NCBI RefSeq assembly: GCF_029577735.1
Contig: NZ_JARQTO010000010.1
Location: forward strand, 24,095-88,094
DNA from: Exercitatus varius
GTDB lineage: Bacteria > Pseudomonadota > Gammaproteobacteria > Enterobacterales > Pasteurellaceae
Length of the DNA: 64,000 nucleotides
Direction: 5' to 3'
Positions 24,563 to 33,343 of this stretch are shown here, piece by piece. The first letter of the stretch is position 1. Each line of letters opens with the position of its first letter. The notes under the pieces are model-generated. The model was not told where the DNA came from and ran no database searches. It worked only from the letters and a program-made list of their open reading frames with translations. The position numbers were made by a program, and so were the translations under genes.

Positions 24563-27379
24563 TTAATAATCCGATGAGGTATTGCGCACCAATAATTCCC
24601 GTTTACCGTTACGCATTTCGGACACGATGCCCTGTTGTTCCATTTGTTCCATAATATTTGCCGCACGGTTGAAGCCCACTTTCAGCCGACGCTGAATAAA
24701 TGAGGTGGAAGTCATCCCCGTGCTGCTAACCACTTCCACCGCTTTATCGAACAGCGGATCGAGCTCGTCGTCCGACGCGCCATAACCTTCTTCGTTATCC
24801 GCTTCATCCTCTTCCGAACTTTCCAGAATCGAAGAAATATAATTCGGTTTACCCCGCGCCCGCCAGTCGTCCGCCACGCGGTTTACTTCGTCATCGGTCA
24901 TAAATGCGCCGTGTACCCGCATTAATTCCGTGGTTCCGTTCGCCAGATACAGCATATCGCCACGCCCCAGCAGCGCTTCCGCGCCGTTTTGATCCAAAAT
25001 CGTACGCGAGTCGTTACGTTGCACTACGGTAAAAGCGATACGGCTTGGAATATTGGATTTAATCAATCCGGTAATCACATCAACGGACGGACGCTGAGTC
25101 GCCAAAATCACATGAATGCCCACCGCGCGCGCCTTTTGGGTTAACCGTGCAATCAATTCTTCAATTTGTTTGCCCGCCACCATCATTAAATCGGCAAATT
25201 CATCCACGATTAATACGATGTAATTCAGGCGTTCCAGAATCGGCGGCGTGGTATCCATGCTGTCCGACGGCTTCCATAACGGATCAGGAATCACCACGCC
25301 TTCCGCGCGATAAGCGTCAATCCGTTCGTTGAAACCTTCGATATTGCGTACCCGCAATTTCGCCAGCAACTGATAACGGCGTTCCATTTCATCCACGCAC
25401 CAACGTAAAGCGTTGGCCGCTTTTTTCATGTCCGTCACCACTTCCGTCAGCAAATGCGGAATACCGTTGTACACGGACAACTCCACCACTTTCGGGTCAA
25501 TCATGATGAACTTCACTTCTTCCGGTTTCACCCGATAGAGCAAGCTCAGAATCATGGTGTTGATGCCGACGGATTTCCCCGAACCGGTGGAGCCCGCCAC
25601 CAACAGATGCGGGGTTCTCGCCAAATCGATGACCACCGGTTTGCCGCTGATATCTTTGCCTAACGCCATCGGTAAAAGTGCGGTAGAATTTCGGAACGTT
25701 TCACTGTCCAATACATCGCGCAAATAAACGTTCTGGCGTTTTGCATTCGGCGTTTCGATACCGATATACGGCTTGCCCGGAATGGTTTCCGCCACCCGAA
25801 TCGCCTTAAATGTCAGCGCCCGCGCCAAATCGGTATCGATACTGGTGACTTTCGACGCTTTCACGCCGGGTTGCAACTCAAGTTCATAACGGGTCACCAC
25901 CGGCCCGACCAACACGTCTTTCACCGTTGCTTTGACATTGAAATCGCGTAAACGTTGTTCAATTCGCTGCGAAGTAGCACGCAATTCGGTTTCCGTCACA
26001 TTGACGGTTTGACTGGAATGCTGATCCAACAAATCCAGACTCGGCATATCCGTGGTCGGTTTTTCCGGCGCTTTGTGATCGCCGAACAACGCAATCGCCT
26101 GATCGATGGAAATCGTGCGCAAACCCGGGAGCGCGTCGGATTCCGTCGGCGACTCCGCCAAACTGATTCCCATTTCCTGCGCTTTAATCTGACGCGCCTG
26201 CTCACGCGCCGCTTCCTGTTGGGCAAACTGCGCCGCTAATTCGGCATCGTCATCTAATTCCTCTTCAATTTTCTCGAAAAGTGCGGTCGGTTTTTTATCG
26301 ATTTTTCCCATCACTTCAACCGGCTCAACTACGCCGGCGGCGGAAAGCGGATTAGCCGTCTGTCGCGTATCGGTTGACGGCATTAATTTTACTTCGGGAA
26401 TATGCACGGAATCCGAATCATCCGAAGCAAACATATCGGCCGTTTCCGCTGCATTTGACGCGCCGTTTTGGATAAAAGCCGGCCGCAGGCCCGATTGTTC
26501 CGCGACATGCCGCGCGTCCTGAGCTTCATCGTCGTAAGAATAATCGTCGCCGGCAATACTCACATGAGGCAAATTCTGATCCGCGCCCAAATCATAGGCG
26601 TCGAATTTTTCCAGCATATCGGCGTTATCGACGCTGATCGGAGCGGTTTTATCCTCTTGCGCCGTCTCCAGGCCCGAAATATGAACGGACGAGGAATCGT
26701 TATATGCCGGCACCGAAATAGCCGTTTCATTCTCAGCCCGTTCCGTTTCCGTCGAAGTCGTAAATTCCTCGCCATTCGGCTGCGCATTTTCAGGCGATGC
26801 CGGCCGTTCGTTCTGCATGGTAATCCAATTATAAAACGCCACCAGCAGACGAATTAATGAGGCGCCGGAACAAAACACGAAACCGAGAACGGTCAACGCC
26901 ACGCCGAATAATAAAATGCCGAATTTCCCCATAACCGGAAACAAGTGTTTCACCAAGCTGCCGCCAAGCACGCCGCCGGCCAAATGGTAAGGCGTATTAT
27001 TCAGCAATAATGCGCAAAGTGCGGTGGCACCCAGCATAAATGTGACAAACCCGAACATGCGCAAACTGAAACGCGTCCAGGTCAGGCTGTCCACACGCTT
27101 GGTGCGAATAAAATAAATCGGGGTGATACAGATCAAAAACGGTAAAAGATGTCCGACGTCGCCAAAGAACGTAAAAAACAGATCCACTACCCAAGCACCC
27201 AGTTTACCGGCTTTATTAATGATTTCGGGTTGATAACCGGACACCGACCAAGCGCTGTCAAAAGGACTGTAACTGGACCAGGCAATAATCAAATAAAACC
27301 CGAAAACTGCGGTCAATCCTAAAATCAATTCCACCAAATAATGTTTCGGCGAAAAACCTTCCGTTATTTTTCTAATCAT
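24563..27379 (-). CDS. ftsK: DNA translocase FtsK
   Basis: FtsK anchors at the division septum and pumps chromosome ends to dif for XerCD resolution. The 938-residue protein has about four N-terminal membrane helices (residues 20-190), a Pro/Gln/acid-rich linker shorter than the E. coli one, the motor domain with Walker A LVAGSTGSGKSVG and LIVDEFADLM, and the C-terminal winged-helix gamma domain (DELDPLFDKAV, TSTSFIQRRLKVG) that reads KOPS. Only one base separates its start from the lrp stop. LolA follows 38 bases on. Confidence 0.97.
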   Translation of the reverse strand: MIRKITEGFSPKHYLVELILGLTAVFGFYLIIAWSSYSPFDSAWSVSGYQPEIINKAGKLGAWVVDLFFTFFGDVGHLLPFLICITPIYFIRTKRVDSLTWTRFSLRMFGFVTFMLGATALCALLLNNTPYHLAGGVLGGSLVKHLFPVMGKFGILLFGVALTVLGFVFCSGASLIRLLVAFYNWITMQNERPASPENAQPNGEEFTTSTETERAENETAISVPAYNDSSSVHISGLETAQEDKTAPISVDNADMLEKFDAYDLGADQNLPHVSIAGDDYSYDDEAQDARHVAEQSGLRPAFIQNGASNAAETADMFASDDSDSVHIPEVKLMPSTDTRQTANPLSAAGVVEPVEVMGKIDKKPTALFEKIEEELDDDAELAAQFAQQEAAREQARQIKAQEMGISLAESPTESDALPGLRTISIDQAIALFGDHKAPEKPTTDMPSLDLLDQHSSQTVNVTETELRATSQRIEQRLRDFNVKATVKDVLVGPVVTRYELELQPGVKASKVTSIDTDLARALTFKAIRVAETIPGKPYIGIETPNAKRQNVYLRDVLDSETFRNSTALLPMALGKDISGKPVVIDLARTPHLLVAGSTGSGKSVGINTMILSLLYRVKPEEVKFIMIDPKVVELSVYNGIPHLLTEVVTDMKKAANALRWCVDEMERRYQLLAKLRVRNIEGFNERIDAYRAEGVVIPDPLWKPSDSMDTTPPILERLNYIVLIVDEFADLMMVAGKQIEELIARLTQKARAVGIHVILATQRPSVDVITGLIKSNIPSRIAFTVVQRNDSRTILDQNGAEALLGRGDMLYLANGTTELMRVHGAFMTDDEVNRVADDWRARGKPNYISSILESSEEDEADNEEGYGASDDELDPLFDKAVEVVSSTGMTSTSFIQRRLKVGFNRAANIMEQMEQQGIVSEMRNGKRELLVRNTSSDY

Positions 27380-27380
27380 G

Positions 27381-27869
27381 TTATTTCAACTGTAAAAAAT
27401 TCGTCTGTTTCACTTCTTCCATAACCACATAAGTGCGGGTGTCATTCACGCCGGGCAAGCGCAGCAACGTCGTGCCCAGCAATTTGCGGTATGCCGCCAT
27501 ATCGGCAACCCGGGTTTTCAGTAAATAATCGAAATCGCCGGAAACCAAATGGCATTCCTGAATTTCATCCAGCGCCTGAACGGCGGCGTTAAATTCTTCA
27601 AATACGTCCGGTTTACCGCGAATCAGGGTGATTTCCACGATCACCAGCAACGGCGCATCCAGTAATTCCGGATTTAACAGCGCACGGTATCCCATAATCA
27701 CGCCTTGCTTTTCCAGGCGTTTTACCCGTTCAAGACAAGGCGTCGGCGACAACCCCACTTTCTTGGATAAATCGATATTCGAGATTTTTCCGTTACGTTG
27801 GAGTTCATTTAAAATTTTGATATCAATAGCATCAAGAGCTTTAGGCAATTTTTTATCCACAAAATTCAC
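27381..27869 (-). CDS. lrp: leucine-responsive regulatory protein
   Basis: Lrp is a global feast/famine regulator of amino acid metabolism. The 162-residue protein has the AsnC-type helix-turn-helix (ILNELQRNGKISNIDLSKKVGLS, key part about 20-42) and a C-terminal RAM domain with GDFDYLLKTRVADM. It directly precedes ftsK, closer than in E. coli, and the two are probably co-transcribed. A candidate operator lies upstream. Confidence 0.95.
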   Translation of the reverse strand: MNFVDKKLPKALDAIDIKILNELQRNGKISNIDLSKKVGLSPTPCLERVKRLEKQGVIMGYRALLNPELLDAPLLVIVEITLIRGKPDVFEEFNAAVQALDEIQECHLVSGDFDYLLKTRVADMAAYRKLLGTTLLRLPGVNDTRTYVVMEEVKQTNFLQLK

Positions 27870-27898
27870 CGATTAATAGAATAAAATCCTGTCAAGTG

Positions 27899-27919
27899 TA
27901 CATGATTTTTCATCATGTA
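27899..27919. promoter_or_regulatory. inverted repeat in the lrp divergent promoter region
   Basis: A perfect 8-base inverted repeat, TACATGAT and ATCATGTA with a 5-base spacer, lies 30 bases before lrp and about 95 bases before the divergent 114-residue gene. Position suggests an operator, perhaps for Lrp autoregulation, but it is not a strong match to a consensus I know. Confidence 0.45.
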
Positions 27920-28014
27920 TCAGCATATTAGTCAATAATATTTCCCTATTTTTATGTATTTTTAATTCCGTTTATCGGCGTATAGTTAATCGGTAAAAGT
28001 CAGAAGGAGCAAAA

Positions 28015-28359
28015 ATGAACGATTCGAACAATCCGTTTCAGGCCAAATGGTCGATTATCGGAAATACTCTTTGTTTGGGACACTGGGACATTTCTTACCA
28101 AGGTCTGCCCGTCATGTTGCCGGAACATAAACGTAGCGAAGATATGGGCACGGACGGCATTTATAACTTTATCGATCCCGAAGACGAGTTATACCGCGAA
28201 GGGCTGGGCGAGGACGACTGGATTATCGAAAACGCCGACTGGCTGGCAGATGTGTTTATCGAGCACAATATTCCCATTGAAGAACAAACCATGCGTCATT
28301 TTTATCGCGCGGTAAACAAAGAAGACTGGCGTTGCGGCAGCTGCGGAGGATGTATTTAG
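28015..28359 (+). CDS. 114-residue protein of unknown function with C-terminal CGSCGGC
   Basis: The start ATG at 28015 follows AAGGAG by six bases. The product is acidic, with many Trp, Asp and Glu residues (GEDDWIIENADWLADVF), no signal peptide or membrane helix, and ends RCGSCGGCI, a CxxCxxC cluster that could bind zinc or an iron-sulfur centre. I do not recognise a family. It is divergent from lrp and precedes cydDC, the place where E. coli has trxB. Base composition is like its neighbours. A redox-linked role is only suggested by the Cys cluster and location. Confidence 0.8.
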   Translation: MNDSNNPFQAKWSIIGNTLCLGHWDISYQGLPVMLPEHKRSEDMGTDGIYNFIDPEDELYREGLGEDDWIIENADWLADVFIEHNIPIEEQTMRHFYRAVNKEDWRCGSCGGCI

Positions 28360-28444
28360 GTTTTAAGTGCATGTTTTTCTGAAATCCTGTAAAATTCTCC
28401 GAATTAATTCAAGCATTAACTACTGAATTCTACTTTAAACGCAC

Positions 28445-30205
28445 ATGGAAAAATCTCGTCAAAAATATCTGTTTAAATGGCTGCGTTCGCAGCAAAAGCC
28501 CATCAAAAAAGAACTGAATCTGAATATCCTGCTGGCGACCCTTTCCTCATTGATTTTAGTGGCTCAAACCTGGTTATTGGCCTCGTTACTGCACGCTTTA
28601 ATTATCGAACACAGCGCCCGTTCTGCGCTGATTCCGCAATTTATCGGTCTGTTTATCTGCTTTGCCTTGCGCGCCGGCATACTTTATATACGGGAAAAAA
28701 TCGGCTTCAAGTGCGGTCAAAAATTACGCAATTTTATTCGGCGACAAATTCTGGAAAAAATTCATGCCGTCGGCCCTGCCGTCATCAACGGCAAATCGGC
28801 GGGCGGCTGGGCGACGCTGATGTTGGAACAAGTGGAAAATCTGCATAATTTTTATGCCCGTTACCTGCCGCAGCAAATATTATCCGTCATCGTGCCGTGC
28901 GTTATTCTGATTGCAGTATTTCCGTTAAACTGGGCCGCCGGCTTAATCATGCTGCTCACCGCGCCGCTGGTTCCGGTATTTATGATTTTGGTCGGCATTG
29001 CCGCCGCCGATAAAAGCCAGCGGAACATGGACACGCTGGCAAAACTGAGCGCGCAATTTTTAGATCGTCTGCGCGGACTGGAAACCTTGCATCTTTTTGA
29101 CCGCACTTCGGAACAAACCCGGCATATCGAACAAGCCACGGAAGATTTCCGCAAAACCACCATGGACGTATTAAAAATGGCGTTTTTGTCTTCCGCCGTG
29201 TTGGAGTTTTTCACCTCAATTTCCATCGCCGTTATGGCGGTGTATTTCGGTTTCAGCTATTTGGGGCAAATCGAATTCGGCCAACTTTCCGCCGGCATGA
29301 CCTTGTTCGTCGGCTTTTTCTGCTTAATTCTCGCGCCGGAATTTTATCAACCTTTGCGGGATTTGGGCGCTTATTATCACGATCGTTCCGCCGCCATCGG
29401 CGCGGCGGACGCCATCGTGGACTTTTTAGACACGGAAACCGCGTCACAACGCCGGCAAAATATTCAAATTCCTCATAAAAGTGCGGTCGATATTTCGGCA
29501 GAAAATTTAGTGGTGCTTTCACCGCAAGGCAAGCCGTTAACTCAACCGCTCACCTTCCGTATTCCGGCCGGCAGTCATACGGCGCTGGTGGGGCAAAGCG
29601 GCGCGGGAAAAACTTCTCTGATGAACGTTTTACTGGGTTTTCTGAATTATGAAGGAAGCCTGAAAATTAACGGCGTAGAACTCAGCCAAGCGGATATCGC
29701 CGCCTGGCGCCGGCAAATTGCCTGGGTGGGACAAAATCCGTTGTTGTTGCACGGTTCTATTTTAGATAATCTGTTGCTCGGCGATATTCAGGCCACGCAA
29801 GCAGAAATCGACGCCGCACTGCAACAAGCGAATGCCAAAGAATTCACCGATAAATTAGGTTTAAACAGCGAAATTAAAGACGGCGGTTTAGGCGTTTCCG
29901 TCGGGCAAGCGCAACGTTTAGCCGTCGCCCGCGCGTTGTTGCGCAAAGGCAGTTTGCTGTTATTGGACGAACCGACGGCAAGCCTGGACGCACAATCGGA
30001 AAATCAGGTGTTGCAGGCGCTGAACGCCATTGATTGCGCACACACTACGCTGATGATTACTCACCGCATTGAAGATTTAAAACACAGCGATCAAATTCTG
30101 GTGATGCGACAAGGACAAATCGTTCAGCAAGGACGTTTTGAGGAATTAAGCCGGCAAGGTTATTTTGCGGAACTGCTCAATCGGCGAAATCAGGATATTC
30201 AATAA
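28445..30205 (+). CDS. cydD: thiol exporter subunit CydD
   Basis: CydDC exports cysteine and glutathione to the periplasm and is needed for cytochrome bd assembly. The 586-residue half-transporter has an N-terminal type IV membrane domain (about six helices to residue 310) and an ATPase domain with Walker A GQSGAGKTS, an atypical signature VSVGQAQRLA, LLLLDEPTASLD as Walker B, and the switch His in MITHR. cydC follows after a 178-base gap that holds repeat copy C. Confidence 0.95.
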   Translation: MEKSRQKYLFKWLRSQQKPIKKELNLNILLATLSSLILVAQTWLLASLLHALIIEHSARSALIPQFIGLFICFALRAGILYIREKIGFKCGQKLRNFIRRQILEKIHAVGPAVINGKSAGGWATLMLEQVENLHNFYARYLPQQILSVIVPCVILIAVFPLNWAAGLIMLLTAPLVPVFMILVGIAAADKSQRNMDTLAKLSAQFLDRLRGLETLHLFDRTSEQTRHIEQATEDFRKTTMDVLKMAFLSSAVLEFFTSISIAVMAVYFGFSYLGQIEFGQLSAGMTLFVGFFCLILAPEFYQPLRDLGAYYHDRSAAIGAADAIVDFLDTETASQRRQNIQIPHKSAVDISAENLVVLSPQGKPLTQPLTFRIPAGSHTALVGQSGAGKTSLMNVLLGFLNYEGSLKINGVELSQADIAAWRRQIAWVGQNPLLLHGSILDNLLLGDIQATQAEIDAALQQANAKEFTDKLGLNSEIKDGGLGVSVGQAQRLAVARALLRKGSLLLLDEPTASLDAQSENQVLQALNAIDCAHTTLMITHRIEDLKHSDQILVMRQGQIVQQGRFEELSRQGYFAELLNRRNQDIQ

Positions 30206-30209
30206 AAAA

Positions 30210-30312
30210 ACTGTGAAAAATTTATGCGTAATCGCCGGCGCGATTACTTATGGCTTCGCCACCGTTGGCAAAGCCAACGTTCAAAAAACGTTGCTTTTTG
30301 TGACCGCACTTT
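30210..30312 (+). repeat. USS-linked palindromic repeat, copy C, between cydD and cydC
   Basis: This about 103-base copy starts four bases after the cydD stop. It contains all three palindromes (GTAATCGC/GCGATTAC, CGTTGGC/GCCAACG, CAACGTT/AACGTTG) and ends in GTGACCGCACTTT. It shares the extra 5' bases GTGAAAAATTTATGCG with copy B in lolA. Confidence 0.85.
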
Positions 30313-30383
30313 ACCTATTTATAAGCGACAAAAAATAAAAGTACGATCGAAAAAAACATCATTTTGAGGAAAACGACCATAAA

Positions 30384-32108
30384 ATGCGTGCATTACTTCC
30401 CTATTTAAAACTGTTTCGCCATGCCAAAGCCTCTTTAGCGCTCGGCGTGATATTGATGATAACCGGGCTTGCCGCCGGCATCGGTTTACTTTCGCTTTCC
30501 GGCTGGTTCCTTGCCGCCACCGCCATTGCCGGCGCAGGAACGCTGTTCAACTTTTTCTATCCCTCCGCCGGCGTACGCGGTTTAGCCATCGGACGCACCG
30601 CCGCCCGTTATTTCGAACGCTTAGTCACGCACGACGCCACCTTTCGTATTCTCGCCAAATTGCGGGTGCAGGTATTTGAAAAAATCATTCCGTTGTCGCC
30701 CGCGGTGCTAAACCGTTACCGCAACAGTGATTTGCTGAATCGTCTGGTCGCGGACGTCGACACCCTGGACAGCCTGTATTTACGTCTGATTGCGCCTTTC
30801 ATCAGCGCATCGGCGGTGATTATTTTTATGACGATCGGATTAAGCTTTTTCAGTTTACCGCTCGCCCTTTTTATCGGCGGCACATTGTTAATTCTGTTAT
30901 TGGTGATGCCGCCGGTTTTTTACCGCCTCGGCACGCGATTCGGCGCGAAACTGACCCAATCCCGCGCCCGCTATCGCGAACAATTTGTGGAATTCATTCA
31001 GGCTCAAGCGGAACTGCTGCTGTTTAACGCTTCGTCCGCATTGCGCGACCAATTAAACCGAACCGAGCAAAACTGGCAGGCTTATCAACGGCGGGAAAGC
31101 AATTTGTCGGGATTATCCACCGCACTTTTCATGTTTTTCAACGGATTATTGGTGGTGCTCACCTTATGGCTGGCGGCCGCCACCGAATTCGGTTCGGAGC
31201 TTGAACAATTCGCCTTTATCGCCTTATTCACCATGTCCGCGCTGGCAGCATTTGAAATTTTAATTCCCCTTGGCGCGGCGTTTTTACATATCGGACAAGT
31301 GATCGCTTCCGCCGAACGGGTAAGCGATATTGCGCGGCAAAAGCCGCCGGTGGACTTTTCCGGCACACAAAGTGCGGTCAAAAATTCCAACGTTTTATTC
31401 GACGTAAAACAAGTGACGTTCCGTTATCCCGACCGTTCCCAGCTTGCCTTAAACCGGCTGGATTTGCAGATTCTGCGCGGAACAAAAGTCGCTCTATTAG
31501 GCAAAACGGGCAGCGGAAAATCCACGCTGTTGCAGTTATTGGTACGCAATTATGCGCCCGATAGCGGCGAAATTTTATTTGCCGAACAACCGATTTCCGC
31601 TTACAGTGAAAGCGCGTTACGCGCGCAAATGGCCGTTTTAACTCAACGCGTCCATATATTCAGCGACAGTTTGCGCAACAATTTGCAACTGGCAAGCCGT
31701 TCGATCTTGACCGAGCGGCAAATCAGCGATGTGTTAAATCGGGTCGGTCTGCAACATCTTGCGGAACGAGGTCCGGAACAATGGCTCGGCGACGGCGGAC
31801 GCCCGCTTTCCGGCGGCGAACAGCGTCGCTTGGGGTTAGCCCGTATTTTATTAAGCGACGCGCCGATTTTATTATTGGACGAACCGACGGAAGGGCTGGA
31901 TCGCGAAACGGAACGCCGTATGTTGCGGCTCATTTTTGAACACGCAAAAGAGAAAACCTTAATTATGGTGACACACCGATTAACGGAAATTGAACGGTTC
32001 GATCAGATTTATGTCATCGATGACAGTCGTTTAATCGAAAACGGACGTTTTGATGAATTAATGGAACGGGAAAACGGTTTATTTAAGCGGTTAACGGCGA
32101 GAATTTAG
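30384..32108 (+). CDS. cydC: thiol exporter subunit CydC
   Basis: CydC is the partner of CydD in the heterodimeric thiol ABC exporter. The 574-residue protein has a six-helix membrane domain and an ATPase with Walker A GKTGSGKST, signature LSGGEQRRLGLAR, ILLLDEPTEGLD and MVTHR. The signature here is canonical, unlike that of CydD, so the dimer has one degenerate composite site. The start at 30384 lacks a strong ribosome binding site nearby (GAGGAAAACGACC is 10-18 bases upstream). A weak GAAGCG/CGCTTC hairpin follows at 32111-32128. Confidence 0.95.
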   Translation: MRALLPYLKLFRHAKASLALGVILMITGLAAGIGLLSLSGWFLAATAIAGAGTLFNFFYPSAGVRGLAIGRTAARYFERLVTHDATFRILAKLRVQVFEKIIPLSPAVLNRYRNSDLLNRLVADVDTLDSLYLRLIAPFISASAVIIFMTIGLSFFSLPLALFIGGTLLILLLVMPPVFYRLGTRFGAKLTQSRARYREQFVEFIQAQAELLLFNASSALRDQLNRTEQNWQAYQRRESNLSGLSTALFMFFNGLLVVLTLWLAAATEFGSELEQFAFIALFTMSALAAFEILIPLGAAFLHIGQVIASAERVSDIARQKPPVDFSGTQSAVKNSNVLFDVKQVTFRYPDRSQLALNRLDLQILRGTKVALLGKTGSGKSTLLQLLVRNYAPDSGEILFAEQPISAYSESALRAQMAVLTQRVHIFSDSLRNNLQLASRSILTERQISDVLNRVGLQHLAERGPEQWLGDGGRPLSGGEQRRLGLARILLSDAPILLLDEPTEGLDRETERRMLRLIFEHAKEKTLIMVTHRLTEIERFDQIYVIDDSRLIENGRFDELMERENGLFKRLTARI

Positions 32109-32155
32109 CCGAAGCGTAAAGTCGCTTCCGCTGAGATTTTTATCCGCTGAATGGG

Positions 32156-32265
32156 CGGAAACCTCCCCAGTGATTCTCGGCACACAGAAATTCTGACTTT
32201 GGCTGCTTTCTTCCGAACCTGACCAGGTAAACCAGACACCGTTGCGAGAGACCGAGGAGGTTCCC
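32156..32265 (-). ncRNA. ffs: signal recognition particle 4.5S RNA
   Basis: Read on the minus strand, the sequence folds into one long hairpin whose ends GGGAACCTCC and GGAGGTTTCC pair. The conserved apical region GGTCAGGTTCGGAAGAAAGCAGCC (in two parts: the GGAA tetraloop GTTCGGAAG and the symmetric-loop AGCAGCC) is diagnostic of bacterial SRP RNA. It is divergent from tesB, which is also near ffs in E. coli. Confidence 0.95.
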
Positions 32266-32355
32266 ATCGAACTCACCGATTTGCTTTCGCATACCGATTG
32301 AGTGGGCGTATTATGCGTGAATCGTCCCCAAAATGCAAACGAAAAAGGAAATATT

Positions 32356-33231
32356 ATGTCAACCGCATTAAACAGATTAATTACATTACTGAAATTGGAA
32401 AAATTGGACGACGGGCTATTCCGCGGCAACTGCGAAGATCTGGGATTTCGCCAGGTATTCGGCGGACAAGTGGTGGCACAGGCGCTTTCCGCCGCTATGC
32501 AGGTGGCGTCGCCGAACCGCTTGTTACATTCCTGTCATGCTTATTTCTTAGCGCCCGGTGACAGCAGTTATCCGATTATTTACGACGTTGAAACCCTGCG
32601 CGAAGGGCACAACTTCACTGCGTTGCGGGTGAAAGCCATTCAGCACAACCGACCGATTTGTCATGTCACCGCGTCTTTCCAGGTGGAAGAATACGGTTTC
32701 GAACACCAAAGCAAGATGCCACAGGTGGAATCGCCGGAAGAATGGATTTCCGAGAGCTCGGCGCTTAAGCAGGCGGCGCTCTTTATACCGGAAAACGTAC
32801 GCGACAAATTTCTGGCGGAACGTCCGTTCGAGATTCGTTCCAAATACATTAACAATCCGTTCCGCGGTCAAAAACTGCCGCCGGAACAATTCGTTTGGGT
32901 TCGAACTAACGGCGAAGCGCCGCTTGACGCCAATATTCAGAAATGTCTGCTGGCTTACTTTTCCGATTTTCACTGTATTTTGACCGCACTTCATCCCCAT
33001 GAAAAAGGATTTTTGCAGAAAGGTATGAAAGTCGCCACTATCGACCACAGCATTTGGTTCCACCGCAGCTTTGATTTAAACGATTGGCTGCTTTATGCCA
33101 TTGAAAGCAACAATGCCTACGCCGCACGCGGTTTGTCACGCGGACAGATTTTCGACAAATACGGACGCCTAATCGCGACAACCCAGCAGGAAGGTTTAAT
33201 CCGTTTTACCGAAGAAGCAAAAACGCTTTAA
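32356..33231 (+). CDS. tesB: acyl-CoA thioesterase II
   Basis: TesB hydrolyses medium and long acyl-CoAs to free acids. ATG 32356 follows AAAGGAAA and is preferred over an upstream in-frame start at 32302 that would run toward the 4.5S RNA promoter. The 291-residue product has two hotdog domains: the first with FGGQVVAQALSAA and SCHAYFLAPGD, the second with DHSIWFHRSFDLNDWLLY, including the catalytic-type Asp, and ending in SRGQIFDKYGRLIATTQQEG. Length matches the E. coli enzyme (286). Confidence 0.95.
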   Translation: MSTALNRLITLLKLEKLDDGLFRGNCEDLGFRQVFGGQVVAQALSAAMQVASPNRLLHSCHAYFLAPGDSSYPIIYDVETLREGHNFTALRVKAIQHNRPICHVTASFQVEEYGFEHQSKMPQVESPEEWISESSALKQAALFIPENVRDKFLAERPFEIRSKYINNPFRGQKLPPEQFVWVRTNGEAPLDANIQKCLLAYFSDFHCILTALHPHEKGFLQKGMKVATIDHSIWFHRSFDLNDWLLYAIESNNAYAARGLSRGQIFDKYGRLIATTQQEGLIRFTEEAKTL

Positions 33232-33343
33232 TAACTAAGGATAGTTCGGTATCATAGCGGATTATTTTGAATCCGATGAATTCCTCCGACACCTTCACCG
33301 GTCAGACGGAAATCAACAAGTAAAAAAATCAAATAGGTTAAAC

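Noticed and set aside
24501..24666. N-terminal extension of lolA upstream in another frame
   Set aside because: Produced by the NN frameshift; the ATG at 24524 with a ribosome binding site and the frame after removing NN fits better.
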